DNA from: Pseudomonas fluorescens
GTDB taxonomy: Bacteria > Pseudomonadota > Gammaproteobacteria > Pseudomonadales > Pseudomonadaceae
Direction of reading: 5' to 3'
Assembly: GCF_004683905.1 (NCBI RefSeq)
Contig: NZ_CP038438.1
Span: 2,418,001-2,482,000, forward strand
Length of the DNA: 64,000 nt
A model generated the notes under the pieces. It did not search any database, had not been told where the DNA came from, and worked only from the letters and a program-made list of their open reading frames with translations. Below, in pieces: positions 10,893 through 19,212 of the stretch. Position 1 is the stretch's first letter. Each line of letters starts with the position of its first letter. The translations under genes were made by a program, and so were the position numbers.

Positions 10893-11330
10893 ATGAATAT
10901 TTTCGAAGCCCTTCGCGAAAGCCACGACCGCCAGCGCAGTTACGCCAAAGCCCTGGTCGAAACCAGCGGTGATACTCCGGAGCGGGTTGAGGCCTACAAA
11001 CAGCTCAAGGCTGAACTTCAGGCCCATGAAACCGCCGAAGAGCGGCACTTCTACATCCCGCTGATGGAGTTCGACAACGGTGTCGACCTCAGTCGCCATG
11101 CCATCTCCGAGCACCATGAAATGGACGAGATGATGGAAGAGCTGGACGAGACCGAGATGTCCAGCCCGGCGTGGCTGGCAACGGCGAAGAAGCTCTCCGA
11201 CAAAGTCCATCATCATCTCAAGGAAGAAGAGCAGAAGTTCTTCCAGATGGCCGGCAAATTGCTCGATGACAAGCAAAAGGAACAGCTCGCTGGCCAGTAC
11301 GAAAAGGAGTACCAGGCGCAACTGCCATGA
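10893..11330 (+). CDS. Hemerythrin HHE-domain protein
   Basis: 145-residue cytosolic four-helix protein expected to bind a di-iron centre. Histidines and acids sit in family positions: ESHDRQ near residue 10, HETAEERHFYIPL in helix 2, ISEHHEMDEMMEEL in helix 3 and HHHLKEEEQKFFQ in helix 4. Such proteins sense or scavenge oxygen, NO or related oxidants. No partner gene is adjacent. It is preceded by GGATCCCCC and followed by about 220 bases of non-coding sequence. Confidence 0.88.
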   Translation: MNIFEALRESHDRQRSYAKALVETSGDTPERVEAYKQLKAELQAHETAEERHFYIPLMEFDNGVDLSRHAISEHHEMDEMMEELDETEMSSPAWLATAKKLSDKVHHHLKEEEQKFFQMAGKLLDDKQKEQLAGQYEKEYQAQLP

Positions 11331-11552
11331 GTACTGAATGCCAGTTTTTGCAGTGTCGGCGTGTAGGCCTTTGGCCATGCGTTGGGTGGGTCTTGTCGTA
11401 ATTGACTGTATATTCATCCAGTGTTTTCGGCGTTTTTGACTTGAGACGCCGATTGACTGCGACAAAACCGCCGATGGACAAAAAAACCACCTCCGTTAGC
11501 TTGAAGGCCTCTCCTCGGACAGGAGAGTTCTTAAATCAACGGAGTGAAAAAC
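11331..11552. other. Non-coding stretch before the LPMO gene
   Basis: 222 bases with mostly AT-rich sequence in 11380-11430 that could hold the promoter of the LPMO-chitinase pair. No REP, terminator or small gene was recognised. Confidence 0.5.
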
Positions 11553-12188
11553 ATGAATCAACCACAAGCTCAAACCCAACTGCGACACGGTCGCGTCACC
11601 TCCCCAGCCAGCCGCGGTGCGGTAGCCATCGAGCAAGGATTGCTCGGTGCCTGGCAGGTCAACGAAATGGAAGGCGGCAAGAACTTCCCGGCGCTGACGG
11701 CAGGACCTTTTCCTGCTCCCTATGGCAGCGACAGTGACAGTGTCACGCCGCCCGCCGACGGTTACATCCTCAGCGGTGGCAAGACCGATGCCCGTGACTG
11801 CGTGAACTTCACCGACGAGGAAATGAGCAAAAAGCTCAATCGTCCGTTCAGCTGGCCACTGCTCAGTGTCACCCCGGGCCAGACACTGGAAGTGAAGTGG
11901 GAATACACCGCGCCACACACCACCCGTGGTTATCGCTGGCTGATCACCAAGGATGGCTGGGATCCGAAACAGCGTATTTCCCGTGCACAACTCGAAGCGC
12001 AGCCTTTCGCCGAAGACTTCTACACTCAAGTGCCGTATTACAGCTATCCGGGGGAATTGAAGGCCAAGGTCAATCATTCGGTGAAATTGCCGGCCACCAA
12101 AAAGGGCCGTCACGTCATCGTGCTGATGTGGATCGTCGCCAACACCGGCAACGCGTTCTATCAGGCGTTCGACGTCGACTTCAAATAA
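11553..12188 (+). CDS. AA10 lytic polysaccharide monooxygenase, no classical signal peptide
   Basis: Copper enzyme that oxidatively cleaves chitin chains. The 211-residue protein contains the AA10 start HGRVTSPASRGA, whose first His should be the N-terminal residue of the copper histidine brace; a second His is in YTAPHTTRGY and the axial Phe in AFYQAFDVDF. Instead of a hydrophobic Sec signal, only the polar 11-residue leader MNQPQAQTQLR precedes that His. ATG 11553 was chosen over GTG 11544 by spacing to GGAG. It is 40 bases upstream of a GH18 chitinase, a functional pair. How the leader is removed and the protein exported is unknown. Confidence 0.88.
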   Translation: MNQPQAQTQLRHGRVTSPASRGAVAIEQGLLGAWQVNEMEGGKNFPALTAGPFPAPYGSDSDSVTPPADGYILSGGKTDARDCVNFTDEEMSKKLNRPFSWPLLSVTPGQTLEVKWEYTAPHTTRGYRWLITKDGWDPKQRISRAQLEAQPFAEDFYTQVPYYSYPGELKAKVNHSVKLPATKKGRHVIVLMWIVANTGNAFYQAFDVDFK

Positions 12189-12228
12189 CGGCGTTACGCT
12201 CAACTCACAGGTTCTGAAGGATTAGAAC

Positions 12229-13287
12229 ATGTCAAATATCGACTTCACGCTAGTGCAAAACCAGGCGGCCGACGCGGCCTCGCTGATGCCGAGCATCGCC
12301 GGCAAAAAAATACTCATGGGCTTCTGGCACAACTGGCCGGCGGGTCCAAGTGACGGCTATCGTCAGGGCCGCTTCGCCGAAATAGCTCTGGAAGCGGTGC
12401 CCAAGGAGTACAACGTGGTCGCGGTGGCGTTCATGAAGGGCAGCGGGATTCCAACCTTCAAGCCGTACAACGTCTCCGATGCCGAGTTCCGGCGTCAGGT
12501 CGGCGTGCTCAACAGCCAGGGGCGGGCGGTGCTCTTGTCCCTGGGTGGCGCCGATGCGCACATCGAGTTGCGGGCCGGACAGGAACAACCACTGGCCAAT
12601 GAGATTATCCGTCTGGTGGAAACCTACGGCTTCGATGGGCTGGACATCGATCTTGAACAGAGCGCGATTGATTTCGCCGCCAACAAGACCGTGCTGCCGG
12701 CCGCGCTGAAACTGGTCAAGGATCACTACGCAGGCCAGGGCAAGCACTTCATCATCAGCATGGCCCCGGAGTTTCCGTACCTGACCACCAATGGCAAATA
12801 CGTCGGTTACCTGCAGGCACTTGAAGGCTATTACGACTTCATCGCGCCGCAGTTCTACAACCAGGGCGGCGACGGGGTCTGGGTGCCGGAAGCCAATAAT
12901 GGCAATGGTGCATGGATCGCGCAGAACAACGATGCGCTGAAAGAGGACTTCCTCTATTACCTGACCGAAAGTCTGGTGACCGGCACCCGGGGCTTCACCA
13001 AAATCCCGGCGGACAAATTCGTCATCGGCCTGCCGGCCAACGTCGATGCGGCTGCCACCGGTTACGTGATCGACAGCACCGCCGTCGGCAATGCGCTCAA
13101 ACGTCTGGCGATCAAAGGGCTGCCGATCAAGGGCCTGATGACCTGGTCGGTAAACTGGGACAACGGCGTCAGCAAGGATCGCGTGCCGTATGGCTGGGAA
13201 TTCAGTCGGCGTTATGGACCGCTGATTCACGGAGCGAAAACAGCGGCACAGGAAACGGATGACACGTTGTCGCGCGTCGCCCGTTAG
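12229..13287 (+). CDS. GH18 family chitinase, no signal peptide
   Basis: 352-residue TIM-barrel glycoside hydrolase cleaving chitin by substrate-assisted catalysis. The signature DGLDIDLEQ (DxxDxDxE, Glu as acid) is near residue 140; SLGGADAH corresponds to the SxGG strand, and MAPEFPY, FIAPQFYN and MTWSVNWDN are further barrel strands lining the cleft. The start MSNIDFTLVQNQAAD is polar, with no Sec or Tat signal and no chitin-binding module. It follows the LPMO gene by 40 bases and ends before a strong terminator. Confidence 0.92.
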   Translation: MSNIDFTLVQNQAADAASLMPSIAGKKILMGFWHNWPAGPSDGYRQGRFAEIALEAVPKEYNVVAVAFMKGSGIPTFKPYNVSDAEFRRQVGVLNSQGRAVLLSLGGADAHIELRAGQEQPLANEIIRLVETYGFDGLDIDLEQSAIDFAANKTVLPAALKLVKDHYAGQGKHFIISMAPEFPYLTTNGKYVGYLQALEGYYDFIAPQFYNQGGDGVWVPEANNGNGAWIAQNNDALKEDFLYYLTESLVTGTRGFTKIPADKFVIGLPANVDAAATGYVIDSTAVGNALKRLAIKGLPIKGLMTWSVNWDNGVSKDRVPYGWEFSRRYGPLIHGAKTAAQETDDTLSRVAR

Positions 13288-13296
13288 CAGCAATTA

Positions 13297-13326
13297 AAGA
13301 GCCCGGTAGCGCTGCCGGGCTTTTTT
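13297..13326. terminator. Rho-independent terminator after the chitinase
   Basis: Stem GCCCGGTAG/CTGCCGGGC at 13301-13320 is followed by TTTTTT. It lies between the chitinase and the convergent MocR regulator, and an upstream A-run suggests it works in both directions. Confidence 0.9.
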
Positions 13327-13378
13327 GCGTGGGCCAGGCAAACAATGCTCGGGTGTGAGTCATAGCGGAGCGGGTTGC

Positions 13379-14863
13379 TTATCCGATTGGGACGCGCTCG
13401 ATACATTGAGTGAATGACTGGACGAGATCCAGCAAGCAGGCAGCCGCCTGATTGATCTGCGTATCGGTAAGCGCCGCGTAGCCAATCAGCACGCCGGGTT
13501 TGACCGCGTGACTGCTGGTGAATGCGGATACCGGTTGCAGGCAAAGATTGAAGAGGGCAGCCCGTGCGCAGAATTCTCTTTCATCAATGTCTGTGGGTAA
13601 CCAGAGCACAAAATGTAATCCGGATTGCTCGCCGGAAATCTGCAGATCAGGGTTTTCTCGCAGCTTTGAGATCAGCAAATCGCGTCGATGTTGATACGTC
13701 TGTCGCGAGATGCGCAAATGCCGTACATATTTTCCGGTGCAGAGAAACTGGTTGAGTGCGAGCTGACCCAGTATGCCTGGCGTCTGGCCGGTGTCTTCGA
13801 TGAGGTTGATGACTTTCTTCTGTAAATGTTTGGGAATGACCATGAAGCCCAGACGAAAGTTGCTGAACAGGGTTTTATTGAAGCTGCCGCAGAAAATCAC
13901 CCGGTCGTTTGTATCTATTGATTTGATGGCGGGCAGGGGAGCACTGCCATAGTTGTATTCGCTGTCGTAGTCGTCCTCGATGATGATCGCATTGGCTGCG
14001 GTCGCCGAGGCCAGCAGAGCCTTGCGGCGTGCCATGCTCATGCAGACACCCAAAGGAGCCTGGTGAGAGGGCGTGACATAAATGGCCTGAACCGGACTGG
14101 CGGGTGACAACGCTTCAACGATCAGACCTGCATCGTCCACTGGAATATCGATGATTGTGTTGCCGGAACAATTGAATATCCGCCGGGCCCAGTAATAGCC
14201 GGGATCTTCCATGGCAACGACGGCCTCTTTTCCCAATACCCGGCTGATGAGGTCGAGACAGTGCCTGATGCCGTGGGTAATCACGATGTCCTGAGGTGAG
14301 CAGTCAATTCCCCGGTAGATCTGGATATGGTCGCAAATGGACTTGCGCAAGTTCTCGTCACCGCCGAGTGACGAGGCCGATACTGCGGTGGCGAGGTCTT
14401 TGGCGGAAGGTGTGCATAACGACTTTACATCTTTTTCTTCGAGCAATCCCGGATCGGCCAGTCTGGCAATAAACGGTACATACGGCTGTAAATAAGTAAT
14501 GGGAGCAGGTGAATCGGATGACCGGTGAGTATCAAGTTCGACTTGCAGTTCCTTAGTTCTGGCGGCGGCGATCAGATTATCCGGCAATGTTGCGCAGACT
14601 ACCGAGCCGGCACCTCGCTTGCGAATGATGAAACCTTCTTCGCGCAATTGATCGAAAACAGTTTCCAGGGTCCCTCGGGAAACTCCCCATCTTTGCGCAA
14701 GCGTACGCGTGGAGGGCAGCGCTTCGCCGGATTGGAGCCGGCCGGAGCTGATCAGGTGTTCAAGGAAACGGCACAGAAGCTGATGTTTGGTGGACAGCGA
14801 ATGTTCGGTCAATTCGAACGGCAAGACTAGGTCGAGGCCAACTGGCCGCTTACCTCTGGTCAT
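13379..14863 (-). CDS. MocR/PdxR-type regulator of the dcs cluster
   Basis: 494-residue GntR-family regulator fused to a fold-type I aminotransferase-like domain. The N-terminal winged helix (about 30-95) includes LPSTRTLAQRWGVSRGTLETVFDQL. The C-terminal domain keeps the PLP lysine, K330 in GSFNKTLFSNFRLG, and the PLP-contacting EDDYDSEY. It is transcribed away from the D-cycloserine-like operon across a 149-bp intergenic region with inverted and direct repeats, so it probably controls that operon. Because D-cycloserine attacks PLP Schiff bases, the drug could itself be the effector (inference). ATG 14863 was chosen over TTG/GTG codons just upstream. Confidence 0.9.
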   Translation of the reverse strand: MTRGKRPVGLDLVLPFELTEHSLSTKHQLLCRFLEHLISSGRLQSGEALPSTRTLAQRWGVSRGTLETVFDQLREEGFIIRKRGAGSVVCATLPDNLIAAARTKELQVELDTHRSSDSPAPITYLQPYVPFIARLADPGLLEEKDVKSLCTPSAKDLATAVSASSLGGDENLRKSICDHIQIYRGIDCSPQDIVITHGIRHCLDLISRVLGKEAVVAMEDPGYYWARRIFNCSGNTIIDIPVDDAGLIVEALSPASPVQAIYVTPSHQAPLGVCMSMARRKALLASATAANAIIIEDDYDSEYNYGSAPLPAIKSIDTNDRVIFCGSFNKTLFSNFRLGFMVIPKHLQKKVINLIEDTGQTPGILGQLALNQFLCTGKYVRHLRISRQTYQHRRDLLISKLRENPDLQISGEQSGLHFVLWLPTDIDEREFCARAALFNLCLQPVSAFTSSHAVKPGVLIGYAALTDTQINQAAACLLDLVQSFTQCIERVPIG

Positions 14864-15012
14864 AGTGGTACACACCAAAATCCATTTAATGGATCTTCAT
14901 CTTAGCGCGGCATACAAATACGCTCAACGCCGCTCAAGCTAACGCGTTGAGGGGTGGCGCGCGAGTCATTGGGGTCAAGAGAAACTGGATTGGTATAGGG
15001 ATATCGTCGGCA
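14864..15012. promoter_or_regulatory. Divergent control region of regulator and dcs operon
   Basis: AT-rich at both ends. It contains the perfect inverted repeat ATCCAT-TTA-ATGGAT (14880-14894), the inverted pair CTCAACGC (14923-14930) and GCGTTGAG (14944-14951), and the direct repeat CGCTCAA at 14921 and 14931, spaced by one helical turn. These are candidate MocR sites; no promoter hexamers can be placed with confidence. Confidence 0.55.
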
Positions 15013-16554
15013 ATGACTGCTTTTGAAAAACTGTCAACACTCAATAAGACTAATCATCGCGAGCCGCAACTAAAGATTGCGATAGTCGGAGGGGGTGCAA
15101 CAGCGATTAGTGTAATTGATGCGTTGCAGCGCGACGTTAAGCTGAAAAATATGGATGTTGCAATTACCCTCTATGAGCCTGACAAGAAAATAGGTCCAGG
15201 TCGCGCTTATCAAAACGATGGTGATTATGGATTGATTAATCGCCAGGCCCGCTTCATGTCCGTGAAAAGTGACGATCCCCGGCACTTTGTAGGATGGGTC
15301 ACTCATAAATATGGAAGTGCACTGGCGCAACTTGATTTCTTGCCCCGTCACTATTTTGGTGAGTACCTGTCCGATTGTTTTGCCGAGCAAGTGGCGCTGG
15401 CGCGCGACCTCAAGCGGCCGATTCGGGTGATCGGGCAAAAGGTCACCAGCCTGACAATGCACGATGACAAAGCAGTCGTCGGTGTCGAAAACGGGCCGCA
15501 ACAAGTGTTCGACCGGGTGATTCTGTGCATCGGTACCGCTGAACCGGCGGATATCTTCTCGTTGGCCTGCTCCCAAAACTACATCGGCAATCCGTATCCG
15601 ATGTGGACCAAGTTTTCCGCGATTGGCGGCGACGATCAGGTGGCGATCATTGGTTCCAGCCTCTCCGCTGTCGATGCAGTCCTGGCCCTGAATGCCCAGG
15701 GACACCGCGGCAAGATCGTCATGCTGTCGCGCAATGCGCTGCTGCCAGCGGTGCGCATGCCGCATCACGACTTCACTTACAAGGTCATCACCCGCGAACG
15801 CATCGAAGAGCTGCGTGATGAAGCGGGGATGATCTCCTGGTCGAAATGGCTTGGCCTGATCACCTTCGAACTGACAGCCCAAGGCGTGGATCTGGAGAAG
15901 CTCAAGGCTGAACTGGCGCCAGGTCAACTGCCGTTCGAGCGGCTGGAGCGCCATCTTCAGGCGTCGGCCCGCGGCGAAAAGTGGCTGTCCATCCTGATTG
16001 ATATTGCCAACGACTACGTCGAGCTGGCCTGGGACAGCCTGAGTGCGGGCGATCGCAGTTATTACATGGCCAACTATCACTCGATTTTCATGAGCCTGTG
16101 CAACCCGATGCCTCCGGCAACGGCCAACAAGTTGCGCAACATGCTCGAATCCGGGCACCTCGTGATTCGTCCTGGCCTGAAGGGCGTGGAACTGAGTCCC
16201 GGTGGCGGTTTCGTCCTGAATTACCAGGCAGGCGCCTGTCATGCCGACTGGGTCATCAACGCCACGCGATCTGAAACCGGTGGTGTCGGGCAGACCGGTA
16301 CCGAGCTGGTGTCTTCGATGGTCAACAATGGCGTCGCTCAGCACCATCCGTTTGGTGGCCTGCACGTGTCATTCGGTTCGCACAAGGTCATCGACCGCAG
16401 TGGCAAGGCCAGCGACGCTATTTATGCCTTGGGCCAACTGGCTGCCGGTAACCATTACTACACCAGTTCACTGGCCATGATCACACGTCAGATCGATCGG
16501 GTTCTGCCGCATTTGCTGACGACTGATCAATACCTCAAGGAGCTTTCTGCGTGA
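15013..16554 (+). CDS. FAD/NAD(P)-binding protein, first gene of the dcs operon
   Basis: 513-residue protein with a Rossmann dinucleotide motif KIAIVGGGATAISVIDAL near residue 20, a second nucleotide motif QVAIIGSSLSAVDAVLAL near residue 215, and ATRSET near the C-terminal FAD contact, as in the NAD_binding_9 / COG4529 family. Members are poorly characterised, some being flavin N-hydroxylases or oxidoreductases. No counterpart is known to me in the Streptomyces dcs pathway. It could supply electrons to the DcsA heme enzyme or tailor the product (inference). The start of the gene is unusually AT-rich. The MFS gene overlaps its stop by four bases. Confidence 0.8.
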   Translation: MTAFEKLSTLNKTNHREPQLKIAIVGGGATAISVIDALQRDVKLKNMDVAITLYEPDKKIGPGRAYQNDGDYGLINRQARFMSVKSDDPRHFVGWVTHKYGSALAQLDFLPRHYFGEYLSDCFAEQVALARDLKRPIRVIGQKVTSLTMHDDKAVVGVENGPQQVFDRVILCIGTAEPADIFSLACSQNYIGNPYPMWTKFSAIGGDDQVAIIGSSLSAVDAVLALNAQGHRGKIVMLSRNALLPAVRMPHHDFTYKVITRERIEELRDEAGMISWSKWLGLITFELTAQGVDLEKLKAELAPGQLPFERLERHLQASARGEKWLSILIDIANDYVELAWDSLSAGDRSYYMANYHSIFMSLCNPMPPATANKLRNMLESGHLVIRPGLKGVELSPGGGFVLNYQAGACHADWVINATRSETGGVGQTGTELVSSMVNNGVAQHHPFGGLHVSFGSHKVIDRSGKASDAIYALGQLAAGNHYYTSSLAMITRQIDRVLPHLLTTDQYLKELSA

Positions 16555-17762
16555 AATCCAGCCGCCCCGGAATCCTGTTACCTGCAGCGTTGTTGTCGGC
16601 TGTAATCGTGCCGCAGCTCGGACTCGGCCTGATGACGCCCACCGTTGCAAAACTGGCGGAGGAGTTTCGAGTCCCCCATGAGGCGATTCAGGAAACGTTT
16701 GTTGTTTACATGATCGGGTATGCGTTGTCCGTGGTATTGGCGGGGATTCTTGCCGATCGTATCGGAGCCCGTCGCGTACAGATTTCGGGGTTGCTGATTT
16801 GTGCTGCCGGGTGCCTGCTTGCAGCGTTCTCGGACTCCTTTTACCTGTTTGCGGTTGCGCGTTTCATGCAGGCCCTCGGAGGGTGTGTAGGGACCGTAAC
16901 CACCAGGCTGATCGTGAAATCCGATTATCCGGAAAGCAAGCGCCTGCGAATTCTCACCACCCTTGCCTCGGCGATAGCGCTCACGCCGTGTATCGCACCG
17001 TTGCTCGGCGGCATGCTGTTACCTTCGCTGGGATGGCGCTGGATGATGGGCGGCGTGGGGATGTTCAATCTCGCGGCATTGGTGCTTTTCTGGCAGGTCG
17101 ACACCTCCCCGGGGGCATCGGATTCGACGGGGCGCAGCATCATTGCCGTTTATGCCGCCAACTTCAGAAATGCGGATTATCTGGCTTATGCCGCCGGCAT
17201 CAGTCTGGTGTGGATGAGTTACTTCGTGTTCCTGTCCTGTTCGACTTATGCGTTGCAGACGGAACTGGGCATGTCCAGCTTGGGTTACGGCGCGGTGATC
17301 TCCCTGTGCGCCGTCGGTTATGTGATTGGCAGTACGTTGGCGCGAGCATTGAGCGCCAGGTGGGCGTTGAACGAGATCCTGCTGCTTGGAAGCAGGGTAG
17401 GCATGGCCGGGTGCATGTTGCTGGGCATTCTGCTGTCGGTGTTTGGCAGTGTGCTGCCGGCGCTGCTGATTCCGATGGTGTTCATTCTGTTGTCGGTCGG
17501 GATGGTGATTCCCGCGACTCAGGCCGGGCTATTGAAGAGTGTCAGTCGCGATATCGGTATTTCCTCCGGGCAGTTTTTCTTTTTCCAGATGGCGGCGGGG
17601 GCCGGTTACGGTTTGCTGGTCAGTTCCTTTTCCGAACTGGGCGTTCGTGGCCTGGCACTGTTTATCGCCATTCCGATTGTCGTGTTGTTCGTTTTCCTGA
17701 ATATGTCGCGGGCACTGTCGAAGTCCCCGGAAGAACAGTTGAAGGCAGTTTCTCGGACCTGA
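16551..17762 (+). CDS. MFS drug efflux transporter (Bcr/CflA type), probable cycloserine exporter
   Basis: 403 residues with 12 predicted membrane helices. The Bcr/CflA-like features are VYMIGYALSVVLAGILADRIGARR (helix 2 and loop 2-3) and ARFMQALGGCVGTVTTRLIV. It would expel a small drug in exchange for protons. It starts with GTG in a GTGA overlap with the preceding gene, so it is cotranslated. In Streptomyces lavendulae the dcs cluster has its own membrane transporter; this unrelated-looking MFS protein probably takes that role here. Confidence 0.87.
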   Translation: MKSSRPGILLPAALLSAVIVPQLGLGLMTPTVAKLAEEFRVPHEAIQETFVVYMIGYALSVVLAGILADRIGARRVQISGLLICAAGCLLAAFSDSFYLFAVARFMQALGGCVGTVTTRLIVKSDYPESKRLRILTTLASAIALTPCIAPLLGGMLLPSLGWRWMMGGVGMFNLAALVLFWQVDTSPGASDSTGRSIIAVYAANFRNADYLAYAAGISLVWMSYFVFLSCSTYALQTELGMSSLGYGAVISLCAVGYVIGSTLARALSARWALNEILLLGSRVGMAGCMLLGILLSVFGSVLPALLIPMVFILLSVGMVIPATQAGLLKSVSRDIGISSGQFFFFQMAAGAGYGLLVSSFSELGVRGLALFIAIPIVVLFVFLNMSRALSKSPEEQLKAVSRT

Positions 17763-17809
17763 GTTTGCTGTTGCTGCGACCCTGATAAAAAAAACAAGGA
17801 TGTGTAGTC

Positions 17810-19078
17810 GTGCAGTATCTGAAATCGCTGAAGTTGAACAGTGTGTGTTATGACATTCGTGGCCCGGCACTGGAGCAGGCCAGAAAGATGGAGGAGGACG
17901 GCCAGCGCATTCTCAAGTTGAATATCGGCAATCCCGCGCCCTTCGGTTTCGAGGCGCCCGACGAGATACTCCAGGATGTGATCCGTAACTTGCCGACGGC
18001 GCAAGGTTACAGTGACTCCAAAGGCTTGTTCAGCGCCCGCAAGGCCGTCATGCAGTACTGTCAGCAGAAGCAGATCGAGGGCGTCGGCGTCGACGATATC
18101 TACCTGGGCAATGGCGTCTCCGAGCTCATTGTGATGTCACTGCAGGCGCTGCTGAACAACCGCGACGAAGTGCTGGTGCCTGCTCCGGATTATCCGTTGT
18201 GGACCGCCGCGGTGAGTCTTGCCGGGGGCAATGCGGTGCACTACAGGTGCGACGAGCAGCAGGACTGGTGGCCGGACCTCGATGACATACGGGCCAAAAT
18301 CACCCCCAGCACCCGAGCGCTGGTGATCATCAACCCCAACAATCCCACCGGTGCGGTGTATCCGCGAGACGTGCTGCTGGGAATGCTGGAGATCGCGCGC
18401 CAGTACAATCTGGTGGTGTTCTCCGACGAGATCTACGACAAGATTCTCTACGACGAAGCTGTGCACATCAGCACCGCCTCGCTGGCGCCGGACCTGCTGT
18501 GCCTGACCTTCAACGGGTTGTCCAAGTCGTACCGGGTGGCCGGGTTCCGCTCCGGCTGGCTGGTGATTTCCGGGCCGAAGCAGCATGCCGCCGGCTACAT
18601 CGAAGGCATCGACATGCTGGCGAACATGCGCCTGTGCGCCAACGTTCCGGCCCAGCATGCGATCCAGACCGCGCTGGGGGGTTATCAGAGTATCAATGAC
18701 CTGGTCTTGCCTCAGGGGCGTCTGCTCGAACAGCGCAACCGGGTGCATGAACTGCTCAACGCTATTCCTGGCGTCAGTTGCGTCAAGCCGATGGGCGCGC
18801 TGTACGCATTTCCAAGGATCGATCCGAAAATTTGCCCGATCAAGGATGACGAGAAGTTTGTCCTCGAGCTGTTGATGTCGGAAAGGCTGCTGGTGGTTCA
18901 GGGAACCGCGTTCAACTGGCCCGCGCCCGACCATTTCCGCGTGGTCACGTTGCCGGCATTGCCGGACATCGAAGACGCGATGGCGCGGATTCATCGATTC
19001 ATCAGCAGCAGGTCAGTCAACAACCTGAGCGTTCGTCGAGTGGCGAATAACGCCCGGGACCTGTGGCCGGTCTTCTGA
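17810..19078 (+). CDS. AlaA-type alanine aminotransferase paralogue in the dcs operon
   Basis: 422-residue PLP aminotransferase very close to AlaA (YfbQ), glutamate-pyruvate transaminase: the N-terminal NSVCYDIRGPALEQA, LKLNIGNPAPFGFEAPDEI, the PLP lysine K239 in NGLSKSYRVAGFR, and NPNNPTGAVY. The GTG start has AAGGA nine bases upstream. Its C-terminus runs about 15 residues past the usual AlaA end. No step of cycloserine synthesis needs this reaction. Cycloserine inactivates PLP transaminases, so a spare copy may protect alanine metabolism (inference); a role in supplying substrate is the alternative. Confidence 0.88.
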   Translation: MQYLKSLKLNSVCYDIRGPALEQARKMEEDGQRILKLNIGNPAPFGFEAPDEILQDVIRNLPTAQGYSDSKGLFSARKAVMQYCQQKQIEGVGVDDIYLGNGVSELIVMSLQALLNNRDEVLVPAPDYPLWTAAVSLAGGNAVHYRCDEQQDWWPDLDDIRAKITPSTRALVIINPNNPTGAVYPRDVLLGMLEIARQYNLVVFSDEIYDKILYDEAVHISTASLAPDLLCLTFNGLSKSYRVAGFRSGWLVISGPKQHAAGYIEGIDMLANMRLCANVPAQHAIQTALGGYQSINDLVLPQGRLLEQRNRVHELLNAIPGVSCVKPMGALYAFPRIDPKICPIKDDEKFVLELLMSERLLVVQGTAFNWPAPDHFRVVTLPALPDIEDAMARIHRFISSRSVNNLSVRRVANNARDLWPVF

Positions 19079-19212
19079 TTCCAGACGCAGATCAAGTAAG
19101 CAAGTTGTCATGCCTGACGTAAGTTCGTGGCAGGTGTGACAGCGCAAAGTGCCAGACGGCTGGATGCCACACTCGGCCATCTCTCTAAGTTGTGCAGCAT
19201 AAAGGAATGAGT

